Shown in pieces: positions 38,401 to 50,400 of a DNA stretch of 64,000 nucleotides. Position 1 is the first letter of the stretch, and the number at the start of each line of letters is the position of its first letter. The position numbers and the translations under genes were made by a program. The DNA is taken from NCBI GenBank assembly GCA_949825045.1, contig OX463829.1, forward strand, positions 21,918,715 to 21,982,714, given 5' to 3'. The stretch is from Argyresthia goedartella. Lineage: Eukaryota; Arthropoda; Insecta; Lepidoptera; Argyresthiidae. The notes beneath the pieces are model-generated. The model was not told where the DNA came from. It ran no database searches and saw only the letters and a program-made list of their open reading frames with translations.

Positions 38401-41400
38401 CAGGTCAAGAAGAGTTTGATGTTCAAACAATCTTAACTCTTTACGCCAAATCCCTTAGGGCACGCTATACAATTATTAGGAACCCCTGTTCAAAGATTCA
38501 TGACTCTAGCACTCGCACTAAACATAAGAATCGCCTATGTTCTTTCCTAACTTATTTAGGCTAGCCACAAAAAAAAAATTGCACTAACCCTAAGCCATTC
38601 CTCAGTCCAATCTGTCAGTGCAATCAAATTTTTAGGCTTAGGTGAATCTAAACTAGGACAAGCCTAACTTACGTTTAGTGCAATTGGGCGTAGGTCCTCG
38701 GGTTTAGGCTGTGCCTTGCCTGTCAGTCAGTCAGTCGGCGTGCCATTGGCCCTGCCAGCGCGTAATTTTAATGTGGCATCGCGATTTTGATCCTTACGCC
38801 TGGGGTAATAAAATTAGGAGGCCGGCCGCGCGAAGGTATACGTAGATATTAATAAGCATTTTGGAAACTTTCGTTTACCTGTTCACAGTTCATTCATTTT
38901 CTCCATCATCGATGAACACCCGGCAGTAGTTTCAAATTCGCCAGTTACGCTGTGCCAAGTGACATTTATGGCTTTTTTCATTTCTATGCTAATTTCACAA
39001 GTTTGCGATTGTTGTCGTATAATAATGACCCTTTGTGAAGCTAGTGAAATGTTAATTTTAATTGATGCTGCGGAATTGCTTGCATTACCTTGCATCTTGA
39101 ATACTTTATTGCACGAAAAACAAAAGTTACAGACACGTAAAAATGGAAAAAACATGTACAAAGGGGAGCATAGGTTAGAATCAGAACAGAGGTTTAGTCG
39201 GCCTTTAGAGCATGCTGCGATTCTCGCCAGAAGTATATGAATGATTACTACTCGCCTTCTCTGCAGAAACTTTAAGCAGCCAGTTTAAAAAAGTTTAGTA
39301 AAAAGTTAAAAACCTAACATAACAATTACTTATTTTCAAAATTTTAAAAACTCCCGACTCATTTAATTGCCAGGAACTTCAGTAGAAAAGGCTGTCGTAT
39401 ATCTGGGCAGTAAATGATTTGCAAAAGGTCAAGCATATGTAGCTCTAAGTCGCGTAAAAAAGATACAAGGTGTTGCAATTTGTGAACTATATCAGAGAAA
39501 ACTATTCAATAGTCCCCGTGACAAATCGGCTTTGGCAGAATTACAAAAATTAAAATGTGGAAGTCAATCTGTGACCTAGTAATACATTCTTACTTACCCT
39601 TACTTACCCGTTTGAGCGCTAGGGTGCCACAGATAGACACACCCTCATACACACATACACACATATAGACTCCTCAAACCTATAACCACACTCATATTTT
39701 TCGTCGTCTGGGGTTAAAAAGTCTAAAATTTGGTTGAGTCCTTGTTAAGCTAATATGTTCCGAACGACCGAACCGATTTTGATAAATCACATCACACCGC
39801 TAAGAACCATCGCAGGCAAGGTCACTGTTTTTTTTAAAAAAAAACCGCATTAAAATCCGTCCACCTGTTTGTAGAGTGCCACAGACAGACATGCCCACAG
39901 ACACAAACACAGACAGACAGACACTTCAAACTTATAACACACCCTTTTGGTGGTCGGGGGTTAAAAAAAAGCTGCATTGCTTTATAATTGACTGATAGAA
40001 TCGAATATTCGTGTAACAGAATTGTCAGGTCAAATGAAAATAAACAGCTTTGTGTATTTGAATTTTGTAAGAACTTGATATCGTCTCGAAGATATAAAAG
40101 CCTTAGAAAACCACGTTAACAAATGAAATGAGGTAAAGATTATTTTGGATGACTTTTAACTTTGACTTAAACTAGCTGCAGAAAGTTTGTGCAGAGCAAG
40201 ACAGCAGTAATAATTCGTAGCTTCCGGCAAAACTCGAAGCCTGCTCTAAATTACGGCGAAAACTCTAACAATAACTGTACTGTATTCTATATTCTGGAGC
40301 CTATATTCCCAACTATGTGCAGCTAGAGTCCCTGCTTTCTTTCTATCTTACAAGGATCTCTCAGTCATCTTCCGTTAACCAATCTCACGGCAGGCAATCG
40401 ATATAACTGTATTTATCATGCTGATATTTATGTAGTTCTACGCGTATGTATCTATGTCCTCAAACTTAAATGTCATGATGATACCCTACCCAAGATTACA
40501 TACCCTCAATTACTCTGACCAGGATTCAAAATATTGGGTACATTTATATACAGCTTAGGGTGTATCCCTATAGGAATATTCGCGGAAGATTCAGCTACAA
40601 TATGTAGTGTCCAATCCAAAACGGACACCATATGTAAGGCTATAAGTACATACGTATAGATAAATATAATCACCTGATCATAATTGGGCGCGCCCGCATC
40701 AACAAGTCTCGGAGCCACAACGTGATGATAGTCCATCTCCAGGTCCTCCATTTCCTCGGTATGCACGAGGATCACCAGCGCAGCCAGCGTGCTCAGTAAC
40801 ACCATGATGCTCCAACTCCTCATTTCAATAACCGTGCCCCAACTACAGCCACGAACTCACGGAAGAACAAAGTTGATTAGACGAAACACTAACGAAACAA
40901 CACGAAATGACGCAAAGTACCTTGTTCAACCTTATTTCCCTTCACTGCTCTGCCAGGATAGATGATAGTGGATGACAGGAATAAGGGTGAGGGGAAAGAA
41001 GGGAGGAAGGAAATATCGATATCGGATATCGTAGTGTCCAAAAGAGCACTGCTATTAATACCACTAGGAAAGGCTTGATATCACATAATTATTTGTTTGT
41101 AAACATTCGGCACTAAAAGTTTGTTGATGCTCGCGGTCGGTTTCCTTGATTTTCTTATCCGAGTGGAAAAAAACTCGTGAAAGTTGCGGCAGTGGCACAC
41201 GTTAGCGTGCGATGGTCGCTGGCCCGCGAATGGTAGGACGGCTTTGCATGCGCGGGCGCCGCAGCCATACTTTCTTACCTTTGTTTTACGATATGATAGG
41301 AAGGTACTGATATTTCTATTCACAGTTGATGGATCGGTAACAATCAGGCTATTGCTTGGTGTTGATGGTTTTTTCTGTTTCCTTTGTGCTTTTGTTCTAT

Positions 41401-44400
41401 TTGATATAGATGCAGTAGTTAGGTGTGTCGATGTAGTAGAATAAATTTACATCGGTTGCTCAGCAGTCTGGATAAAATTTCGCGAATAACCGTGACTGAC
41501 CAGCAAGCGATCGACTGATGGGATACTGATGTCGTCTAATATCATTTTACTCATATATTCCGCAAGGGTAAATTAGCCTCACCCTAGGTTACACTGAGTT
41601 GCATATTATGTATCTGTGTGGCTGAATAAAGCTATTTTTATAAATCCCTCGCTCATTAACTACAAATAAAATAATCAAATTCACCGTACATTGAGTCCTC
41701 AGCTCATCACGCATGCGCGTTTCCATCTCGCATCAGTACATCACCATCACAACAAGATTCGAGATGGGCGCAATTCTACTTATCGATATAAATTGCTATG
41801 GTTATATTCTCATCGATGCGGTGAGCTCCGGCCATTTGTTGCCATTCTCTCGGACTTTAGGCAACACGATCGTATGCGTTACTATAAGAACTGACCATGA
41901 TCACTACCGCACTGAACTCGTGCACTACTGGGGTTACACTGAAAACCTTTTGCTCTTGCGGTGCCATCCATAGCACGGCCCACCTCACGTCATGGACGCC
42001 CACTTGACGTCACTGACGCTGATCGGTATGGCCGATCGAGTGCGGGCTGCTAAAAACCCACTCTGCAGACAAAGAGGCGCCCATATGGCTTTACTAACTT
42101 CCCTGTTACGCAGAATAGAAACTGCGCTAGAGAATAAATAAATTTCATATCAATTAGAATCGCCACCCATGAGATGTGATCTGGCGTGCTCGTGAAGTCG
42201 TGAAACGGAATGCTCTCGCGGTCCGCCTGCCATAAGGAATGTGCTGCCACCTGTCACGCTACATGGTATTACCATTATTGATCTACTGCTTTACATACTT
42301 GGGCGTACGCAGCTGTAGATGGTCTGGCTGTTACTCGCCAGGTCTACGAGGTGCCAGATTCCATGTCGGTGTAGCAAAACTGGACGAAACCTGCGAATCA
42401 ATTTTTTTAACATGGCTGTCTACGACTGCTGAATTTGCCACCTATTGGCGCTGTCCCCATTGAGGTGACGTGGCGTGACAACGACGTGGCATGTCATTCC
42501 ACGTCACCTCAGGGGCTCAGCGCCATTGGCGTCCGTACGAGTTCGGCAAGTATTTCAGAGATATCTCTCCTTCGGGGTGGCAGTAGCACTCATTTGCGCC
42601 TTATGTTAGTCAAATATTAAAAGGTATTATGTATACTCGAAAGAAGCGTACGTGTCCTAGCGGTATTCGCACATCGGGAACGATCGTGCGGGTAGCAACA
42701 TCTGGCCGAGACGGGCACTGGATGGGTGTCCGTTTCTACGTGGCATTTGTTTCGGACGCTCCCGTGTTTCTGATGACACGTTAAGCTGTTGGTCCCGGCT
42801 ACTATCGCTACTCGGTGGTAGTAGTCAAAAAGCTGTGTCAGAGGCCCTAATAGGGCTTGATGACTTCTGACAGTCGGGTTGGCCACAAGCCCGACAACCA
42901 GCACTGAGCCAGCGTGGTGGAGTGGCTCTTTCTGGAAAAGGCCGGTGCCCCTCGGTGGGGACATAATGGGCTACATTTATATTATTTAACGAGCAAAGCG
43001 TCCAGTTTCGAGATTGGCCAAAAATGCATTAGTCCTTCTGTCTATCTGTCTGTTTTCGCCTGCAGGTCGCATTTCTCAAACGATGCTTGTGAAATTTTGT
43101 GAGCAGGATCGGTAATTATATTTAAAAAACGAAAAATAAACTTGTATCGCATTATAATAAAGCCTTTTGTCCGTCAGTCGTGACAATGTGTTTGATGTTT
43201 GTATGTCGAAGGGCTCACGAGTTCTCACAGAACCACTAGTTTTAGTAATTAATCTTAAGACCGTAAATCCGTGTTTCATTGACTAAAATACTGGTTTTGC
43301 CTGACCAAATTACTGAACCGCGCGACAAGAAATCTATAAAACAGCATGTTGAAAACCTTAATTCGAGTAAAATAAAATACAAAACGAGCTTTGGATTTTG
43401 TTTTTCTTATACATGTTCAATCTAACACCTTCACCCACCCTGACCCACCACTTCATATATTAATAATAATAATAATCATGTTTATTCAATAAAATTGCTA
43501 CAGTTTTGTCATACATTGGTACAGACAATATAAGAGTCGTTACTCCCCAAAGTAGAGTTTCCCCTGTGTTTTGGGATAAGTAACATACGCTCCTCCCTAC
43601 TTATATGCAACAATACTTATTGTCTAACAAAAAAGAAAAATGTTCTGTAATTTAATTATGTACATACAGTTAAAATATTTGACTTAATTTAAATTTATAG
43701 TAACATTTAAAGTTATAAAGTTAAGGATCTTATATAATAGTTAAAAGTTAATTTGATAAAATGGGATTAATTTTCACATATATGACACAAAACTTACTTG
43801 AAAAGGCAAAACAGCATGTTGAAAACCTTAATTCGAGTAAAATAAAATACAAAACGAGCTTTGGATTTTGTTTTTCTTATACATGTTCAATCTAACACCT
43901 TCACCCACCCTGACCCACCACTTCGCCAGTAGTAATAGTTAATTCGCGCTATTTAGTAATTTTGTCACGCTGTTCAGTATGTTTATCGCTTATTTCAGCA
44001 ATCGCTGTAAATGGTCATTCGCTCAATTAGTTTTTTATTCGCTGGTTTAATCACGCCAAATATTAAACACTAGTAAGATAGCCCACTGCCATCGCTCTGG
44101 CCGGATAGATGGATACGAGCCTATCATTAAAATATGAAGATTCACCACTCATAATCTATATTTTTTTATATTGCTGAGAAATGCTCGAGTAATAAACTCA
44201 TAATAATATAGGGAGGCATAATTAACGCTTGGTTAGGTATAATTGCTTTTAAAGTAACTATTTCTAACATGTAATGAAAGTAAGTGGGTGAGATCGCATT
44301 TTGTTAGAGAAAAGTTGCTCTACGAACGGTGTAATAGCTTTTTTTACGGCAAAGACGACAAATTGACTGCCTTGTATGTTCATTTGCTCATACGAGTGGC

Positions 44401-47400
44401 AGCAATTTGACCACGTCCACGCGTAAATTATTAACATTAGCATTTAAATGCTCTCCAAATATCTTGGAGTCAAATACCCAGGAGTTGCATTTTCGTGGCA
44501 TATTGTTGCCCTACCCGTGAATGAAATTTAAAACATCTTACTTGCTCTTTACTTGTCGAAATAGTTTTGAAAGTTCTTATTCAGCAAAAGCACATTTTGT
44601 GCACAAACGCCTACTGCAAAATTAATAACAACTGACAAGACGCCGACGTCTGGCATTAAACTAGTTCATTGCACCCTATATATTATGTGCTAATAATGAT
44701 TGGGCACCTACTTTATGTTTTATCATGCTTGCTTGATTATGTTATGACGTTCATAAAGTCTAAATTTTTGTGCTATTATGAATAAAAATCTTTGAACTGA
44801 ACTGAACTGAACTATGGTTGGCCATTTCAGGAAATGATAATAATAATAATAATAATACTTTTGACACAATTAACACACATTGATCTAGCCCCAAACTAGG
44901 ATTCCCGGTATCCTGGGTTCAAGACAACGATACACATACTTATATAGATAAATATTATAATTAGACAGATAAACATCCATGACTAGGGTACAAACATCCG
45001 TTCTCGTCAAACAAATATTTGCCCCCACCGGGACTCGAACCCGGGACCCTTGGCTTCGTAGGCAGGGTTACTGCCGACTCGGCCATTCGGGTCGTCAATA
45101 TGATCCATTCTATAATATGGCCACGACGGTATACGTACTTAGACCAGACCAGGTACTTTATTAGGACTTGTTTACCTACAGTCTCTAAACTCACTCGTAT
45201 ATTGCCGACCATTGTTTTCCCATTACAGCATTTTCGCACGCGGCACCCAACTTTTACCTTCCTAAGACGACGAACTATACACTCGTAGCTCGTAGTCTTG
45301 TACGAAACGTATCACGCGTTCATTAACTACGTGAGATTGTACTGAGATGAGACAATAAGCTTATTATTTGCTACTCGTTGTGTTGAACTACGCGTAGGTA
45401 TGCTCTATAAGTGATATTACTTTCTTCATAGTTTCCTTGTTAGTGCGCAAAACCAGATTTTGTCCGGTGCTTTGTTTGTGAATGATCGTCTATGTGCATA
45501 GATATTCGAAAGCTTGAGCTGGTCCATGATATGTGTAAATGACGATGATGACGCGGTGACGAGAGAAGACAAATCGTTGGTTGGGATCCTACCACGACAT
45601 CGATATGACGAGAGTAATTTTATTCAAGCTTTCCCATACTAATCTCGGCTGCTTGGCTCAAAACATATGAAGCGAAGAGTTTAGGAAGTTGAGAATTTAA
45701 ATATTCATTCAGAAATGCCAAATTTTACTTTCTGTCCAACTTGTCCAACAAATATTACGCAACATACTAGGCACATAATTAAAAATATGTTAAGGGCCTG
45801 TTTCGTGAACTCCCGATTAAGGTTTGTGTGTAAAATGACACATGTATCTTTCATACGGAGCTTATCGGGACGTCTTGAAACAGTATTAAAATTATAAGTT
45901 ATAATTTAAGCTACAAATTTGAATTTCTATTTCCCTATTTGGTTAGGCGGCGTGTCTCACAACCTCAGAATTACATGTCAGCTACGTAATAAATTGCATC
46001 GCGCCTTTACAGATTTTGCCTTTCACGATGACGTGCCTCTCGCTTGATCAGTTTACTTTTTCCCGTAGAAACAGCCAACAGAGAGCCGCGTGTTTGTAAG
46101 CGACAATAACTTTGTGGGTTGTGACTTCGTGATCGGTTGTTGCGAAAATTATACTCTTTGTCAAAATGTTAATAGAGAAATGAGGAAGGCTTCGAAGGGC
46201 CATTTACTACAAATTGTCGACTGTTATGTCAGACGTTTATCTATGTATTGATTATGACGGCGTTAGTGGTTTCGGGTACAATATTATGAAGCGTTGCAAC
46301 ATTTTTAGTCCCTTGATTTTCTTGATTGTGCAAAAAACAAGAAAATGGTACGCTAATAGTATCTACAGTTCACAGTTACCATGGTAAAGTGAAAACGCGG
46401 AGGAAAACCTCTATAGGCGAGGGAAAAGCATCCAGAACGTAGTATTTATTGTCATTCTAGACTATGTTCAAGTATAGAGTAGCGGCTAAGTATAAGGAGC
46501 AGTTACAGCTGCATTTTTAATTCTTTGGATTTTCCTTCATTATTGGATCCAAGTGAGCCTAGATAGCCGCCGGTTGAAATGGGAAATAAGAAACTTTATT
46601 TGCGTATCCCTTTTGCCGTTTTGTTAGTCCACTCAATGTATTATTTATCTCTCATTCAAAGTTTAGTATCTCTGTGCGTTTTATGACAACCGAGCTTTGT
46701 TATAAGAGAACTAACTAAACCTATTAAATTCATATTTTTCAGATATCAATTTAATATGTTTAGTTAGTTCTCTTATACCTGTCGAGTTTCATTAGTAGGT
46801 GTTTATGATCTACGAAGTCGAAAGCTTTGGTCAAGTCCTTGAAGATCACTGAATTTTTTGTCTATCCTTGATGCTGTCATAATCTTGTTTTAAGACGTAA
46901 CATATTATATTGTGAATTATTTTTTTCTAAATGTTCTGTAAAAAATGAAATGAAATGACATGTGAAAGTGCCCTTGTGGCCTATTTACAGAATAAACGTT
47001 TTGAGTTTTAAGTTTTTAAAAGCATTTTGTTCCTATCCAAACATGTTATTCATTGAGGAGGAGGGAGGGCATCGTTTACCGACGCTACAGGGAAGCGAGA
47101 ATGAAGAAGAAAATCCCTAGCTAGGTTAGATTATATTTAGTATGTTTTTATATTACATTATGTATCTCTAGTTGTAAGGTATTTATAGATATGGGTTTTT
47201 TTTGTAAGCCTGAAATAAAGATTATTATTATTATTATTATTATTTCTAGATAAGAATGTAGCCTATTATGTAAAGAACTTTCAAAAATCTTATATATTAT
47301 AGGAATTAGGGCTACTGGTCGGTTCTTAGTAACACCTTTTTTATCTTCAGATTTACGAATAGGTTTTATGATAGAATTTTTAAGTTAATCCGGATGTAGG

Positions 47401-50400
47401 CCTTGCTTAAAACATAAATTTATAACAAAATATAAAGGGGGGACTAGTGTATGGGAGCAATTTTTTAGTATTTTAGTACTGACGTCACCATGTACTACAC
47501 TATTAGTGTTTTTTAGATTTTATATAAGGTGGTAAATTCCATGGTCTAGTAGTTTCACGCTTGCTTCTCATGCAGAAGTTGCAGGTTCGAATCCCGGTGC
47601 TAACCATGTACCAATGAGATAAGTAATTTATCTTTAGTACATTATCAAGGACGTTCTAACGGTGATGGAAAAAACCACATTGCACTAAAACAGTTAAAAC
47701 AAAAAATTAAAAAACATGTGGTCTGGCGGTCGAGGCTATGCTTACCAAGCGAGAGTTCCCGGGTTCGAGTCCCGGCTGGGGAGGAAGAAAAAACATTATT
47801 CCCAGGTCTTGGAAGTTTGCATGTTGTTGACGTCGTTGTTTCTGGTTCCCACGTCACAGGGCATCCTAGTGTGAGGCCAGAACCAATTTATATGCCTGTT
47901 TGTATGTTATGTTATGTACAAAGGCGAGCTTATCTCTAATAAGAGATTTTTTCCAGAAAACCTAGAATGGAGAGAATAAAAAGAAACATCGAAGAACTTA
48001 GAATGTAATTTCTAGATTTTTATATGTCGTCGATATGTTTCATGATACAACGAATTGTTCACTACTAATTAGCGGTAGGCGTTGAATCGACGAACCTAAT
48101 AAATTATTACTCTCTAACGTAGAATTACGAAAGTACCGTTAACCGATATCAGATTATTACGTAAATCTTATCAGTCAGTTTTTTTTTCAATTAGTATTTT
48201 TGTTAGTTAGTCAATCTGTTAGTTTTTAGCAACTGAATAACTTATTCAACTTGTTGTTTTCAGATTAACTATTAGTTTTTTCAACTATTGTTGTTTTTAA
48301 TAAAGCAGATTAGCATACGTGTACGAACGGAATGAAAGGACGGACGGAACGATGTAGACTGTTAAATAAATAACATATAATAATAATACACAAAATAATA
48401 ATAAATGTGTAACAAGAGTTGTTTTTTCTCGATAAAAGGATTAATATTTTTACCTATTAAGTGCCACCAGCTCGAAGGCGAATAAAATCTTAAATTTACT
48501 TCGTGCTGGTGTTCCAACATCCCTTAGCACTCGACTACTCTCTAGATTCTTCGTTCATAACATGTCCTTTCATCCATAAATTTAAGCGCCAACTATTAAT
48601 GAATTTCACTATTATTCGATCGTTTCGTTCCGTTGATCCATTTCTTCAATATTAGGTAAATTAACCTAGTATTTCTAAGGTTACTCGTTGACGGTCAACG
48701 ACTACCCTTCGTTAACGAAAATATCGTCAATGACCCACCGCTGCTACTAATGTAGTAAAAGGTTAGGTTTACGTAGTCGCTTAGATAATGTTCAAGTTTG
48801 TTGGATAATGGATATTAAAAAGTTTCTAGTTGTAAAAACTTGTAAAGTCTGGGAGATAATAACAAACGAAATATGCGGTTTTCCGCAACTGTAAAATTGG
48901 TAAGTAGGTATTTACTTTCCATTCTTTATGGGTTTTTGGTAAACCACATTCCAATTCTTAGTCAAATCAGAAATTCGAAGTTTATTTAGAACCTTGGACT
49001 TCTCTGTATAAAACCTCTATTATCAAATAAAACCCCAGTTATTGTTTCAAATTGCTGTATTAAATTTCTCTCCTCCATCAGCTAGCATTGTCTTTAAATC
49101 ATCTCTTTTTACTCTCAATGCTACTTGTTCTTGCAGTGATAGTGCCATTGTCTCGAATAACTCACATAAAAATTATTTTACTATGTTTCATGACTGTTTG
49201 TTACGAATGAATGTACGATAGACGTCACAGAATACGTAAATAAAACCGTCAAGTGCGAGCAGGACGTCAGACCCGCACACGAAGGGTTCCATACCATTCA
49301 TTGTTCACGGAAAAACGTAAAGCCGACAGTCTTTTGTACGAGTATTTCTTTTTTACTTTTTAAATTATAAAATATTAAGTAGGACTTAATTCAAGGCCGT
49401 CCATCGAAAATGAGTTTTATGTATGTAGTATGAAAGTATTGAACTATGTACCTTTGCTCCGGAGAGTCCAGTTCAGTTCACCGATAAACAAATAACACAA
49501 ATTGGCTAAGAAAATGGCCATACAAATAATCTCTTGTATTGGTACACTTTTAATTCTTAAAAACCCGTATGTTTCATGTATTTGTTGTTAGAGCGGCAAA
49601 AGAAATACAACATCTAAGAAAATTTCAGTTCTCTATCTATTTCGGTTGCTCCGGTGGTGCCCGGTGACAGACGGACGTACAGACGGACGCGGAGGCCGGA
49701 GGCTTAGTAATAGGGTCCAATTTGGTACCCTTTGGGTACGGAACACTAAAAAGTTTTCTGTAGAACCATCTACCTTATACACCTTGCATGTCGTGGTCAG
49801 ATCATACAATTTATTATTTCATGATGTGGTCAACCATTTCATGATCTGGGGGATGATTCTCTCGCAATATCACCACTCGATAAAATGGCGGATATCGAGT
49901 GATTCACATACAAAATCACTCGATATAAATGCGCGGAAATCAGGGTAATGCTCCTTTTTTTATTATTCACGTCTGTAAACCGGTAGCCCCCTGTCAACAA
50001 AAATTTAGTAGCGATATGTTTAGTAAATGGATATATAAGCACTGAGATACCTTTAGGTATACCTCAACTGAGGGGTGGCAGGATATGTCTGTCATGTCGC
50101 TGTTTCTGGTTACCGCGGCTCAGAGCTAGAAGAAAATGTCGCAGTTGGTTGGTTAAATCAGACACTTAACTAACTCTTTAGACCGTTATTAAATGCCGAC
50201 GTTTAACCAAGTCACTAAAATTCCTTCAGACAAGTAAGTAACCGACACGTTTACTCCTTTTTGTCCTTTTTGTTTTATCCTTCGTGTTAGGTTGAACATG
50301 TAAGAACAATAAAAATAATTAAAACATAAACTTAAGTACACATAAAAAAATAAGTATATTGTATATTTCTTGTTGCCTAGGAACGTTTAGACAACTCGTT

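Noticed and set aside
41081..42463. Coding exons in the GC-richer stretch
   Set aside because: Overlapping frames on both strands have no domain, and no splice signals link them to SETD3 or the nested gene.
42617..42964. 115-residue - strand frame
   Set aside because: It falls inside SINE-like family D and reappears shifted in the copy at 61771-62159.
44862..45098. tRNA gene on the - strand (also at 58548-58790, 47712 and 5291)
   Set aside because: The A- and B-box regions look tRNA-like, but each head continues into a body shared with another copy, which is the build of a tRNA-derived SINE. The acceptor stems do not close convincingly.
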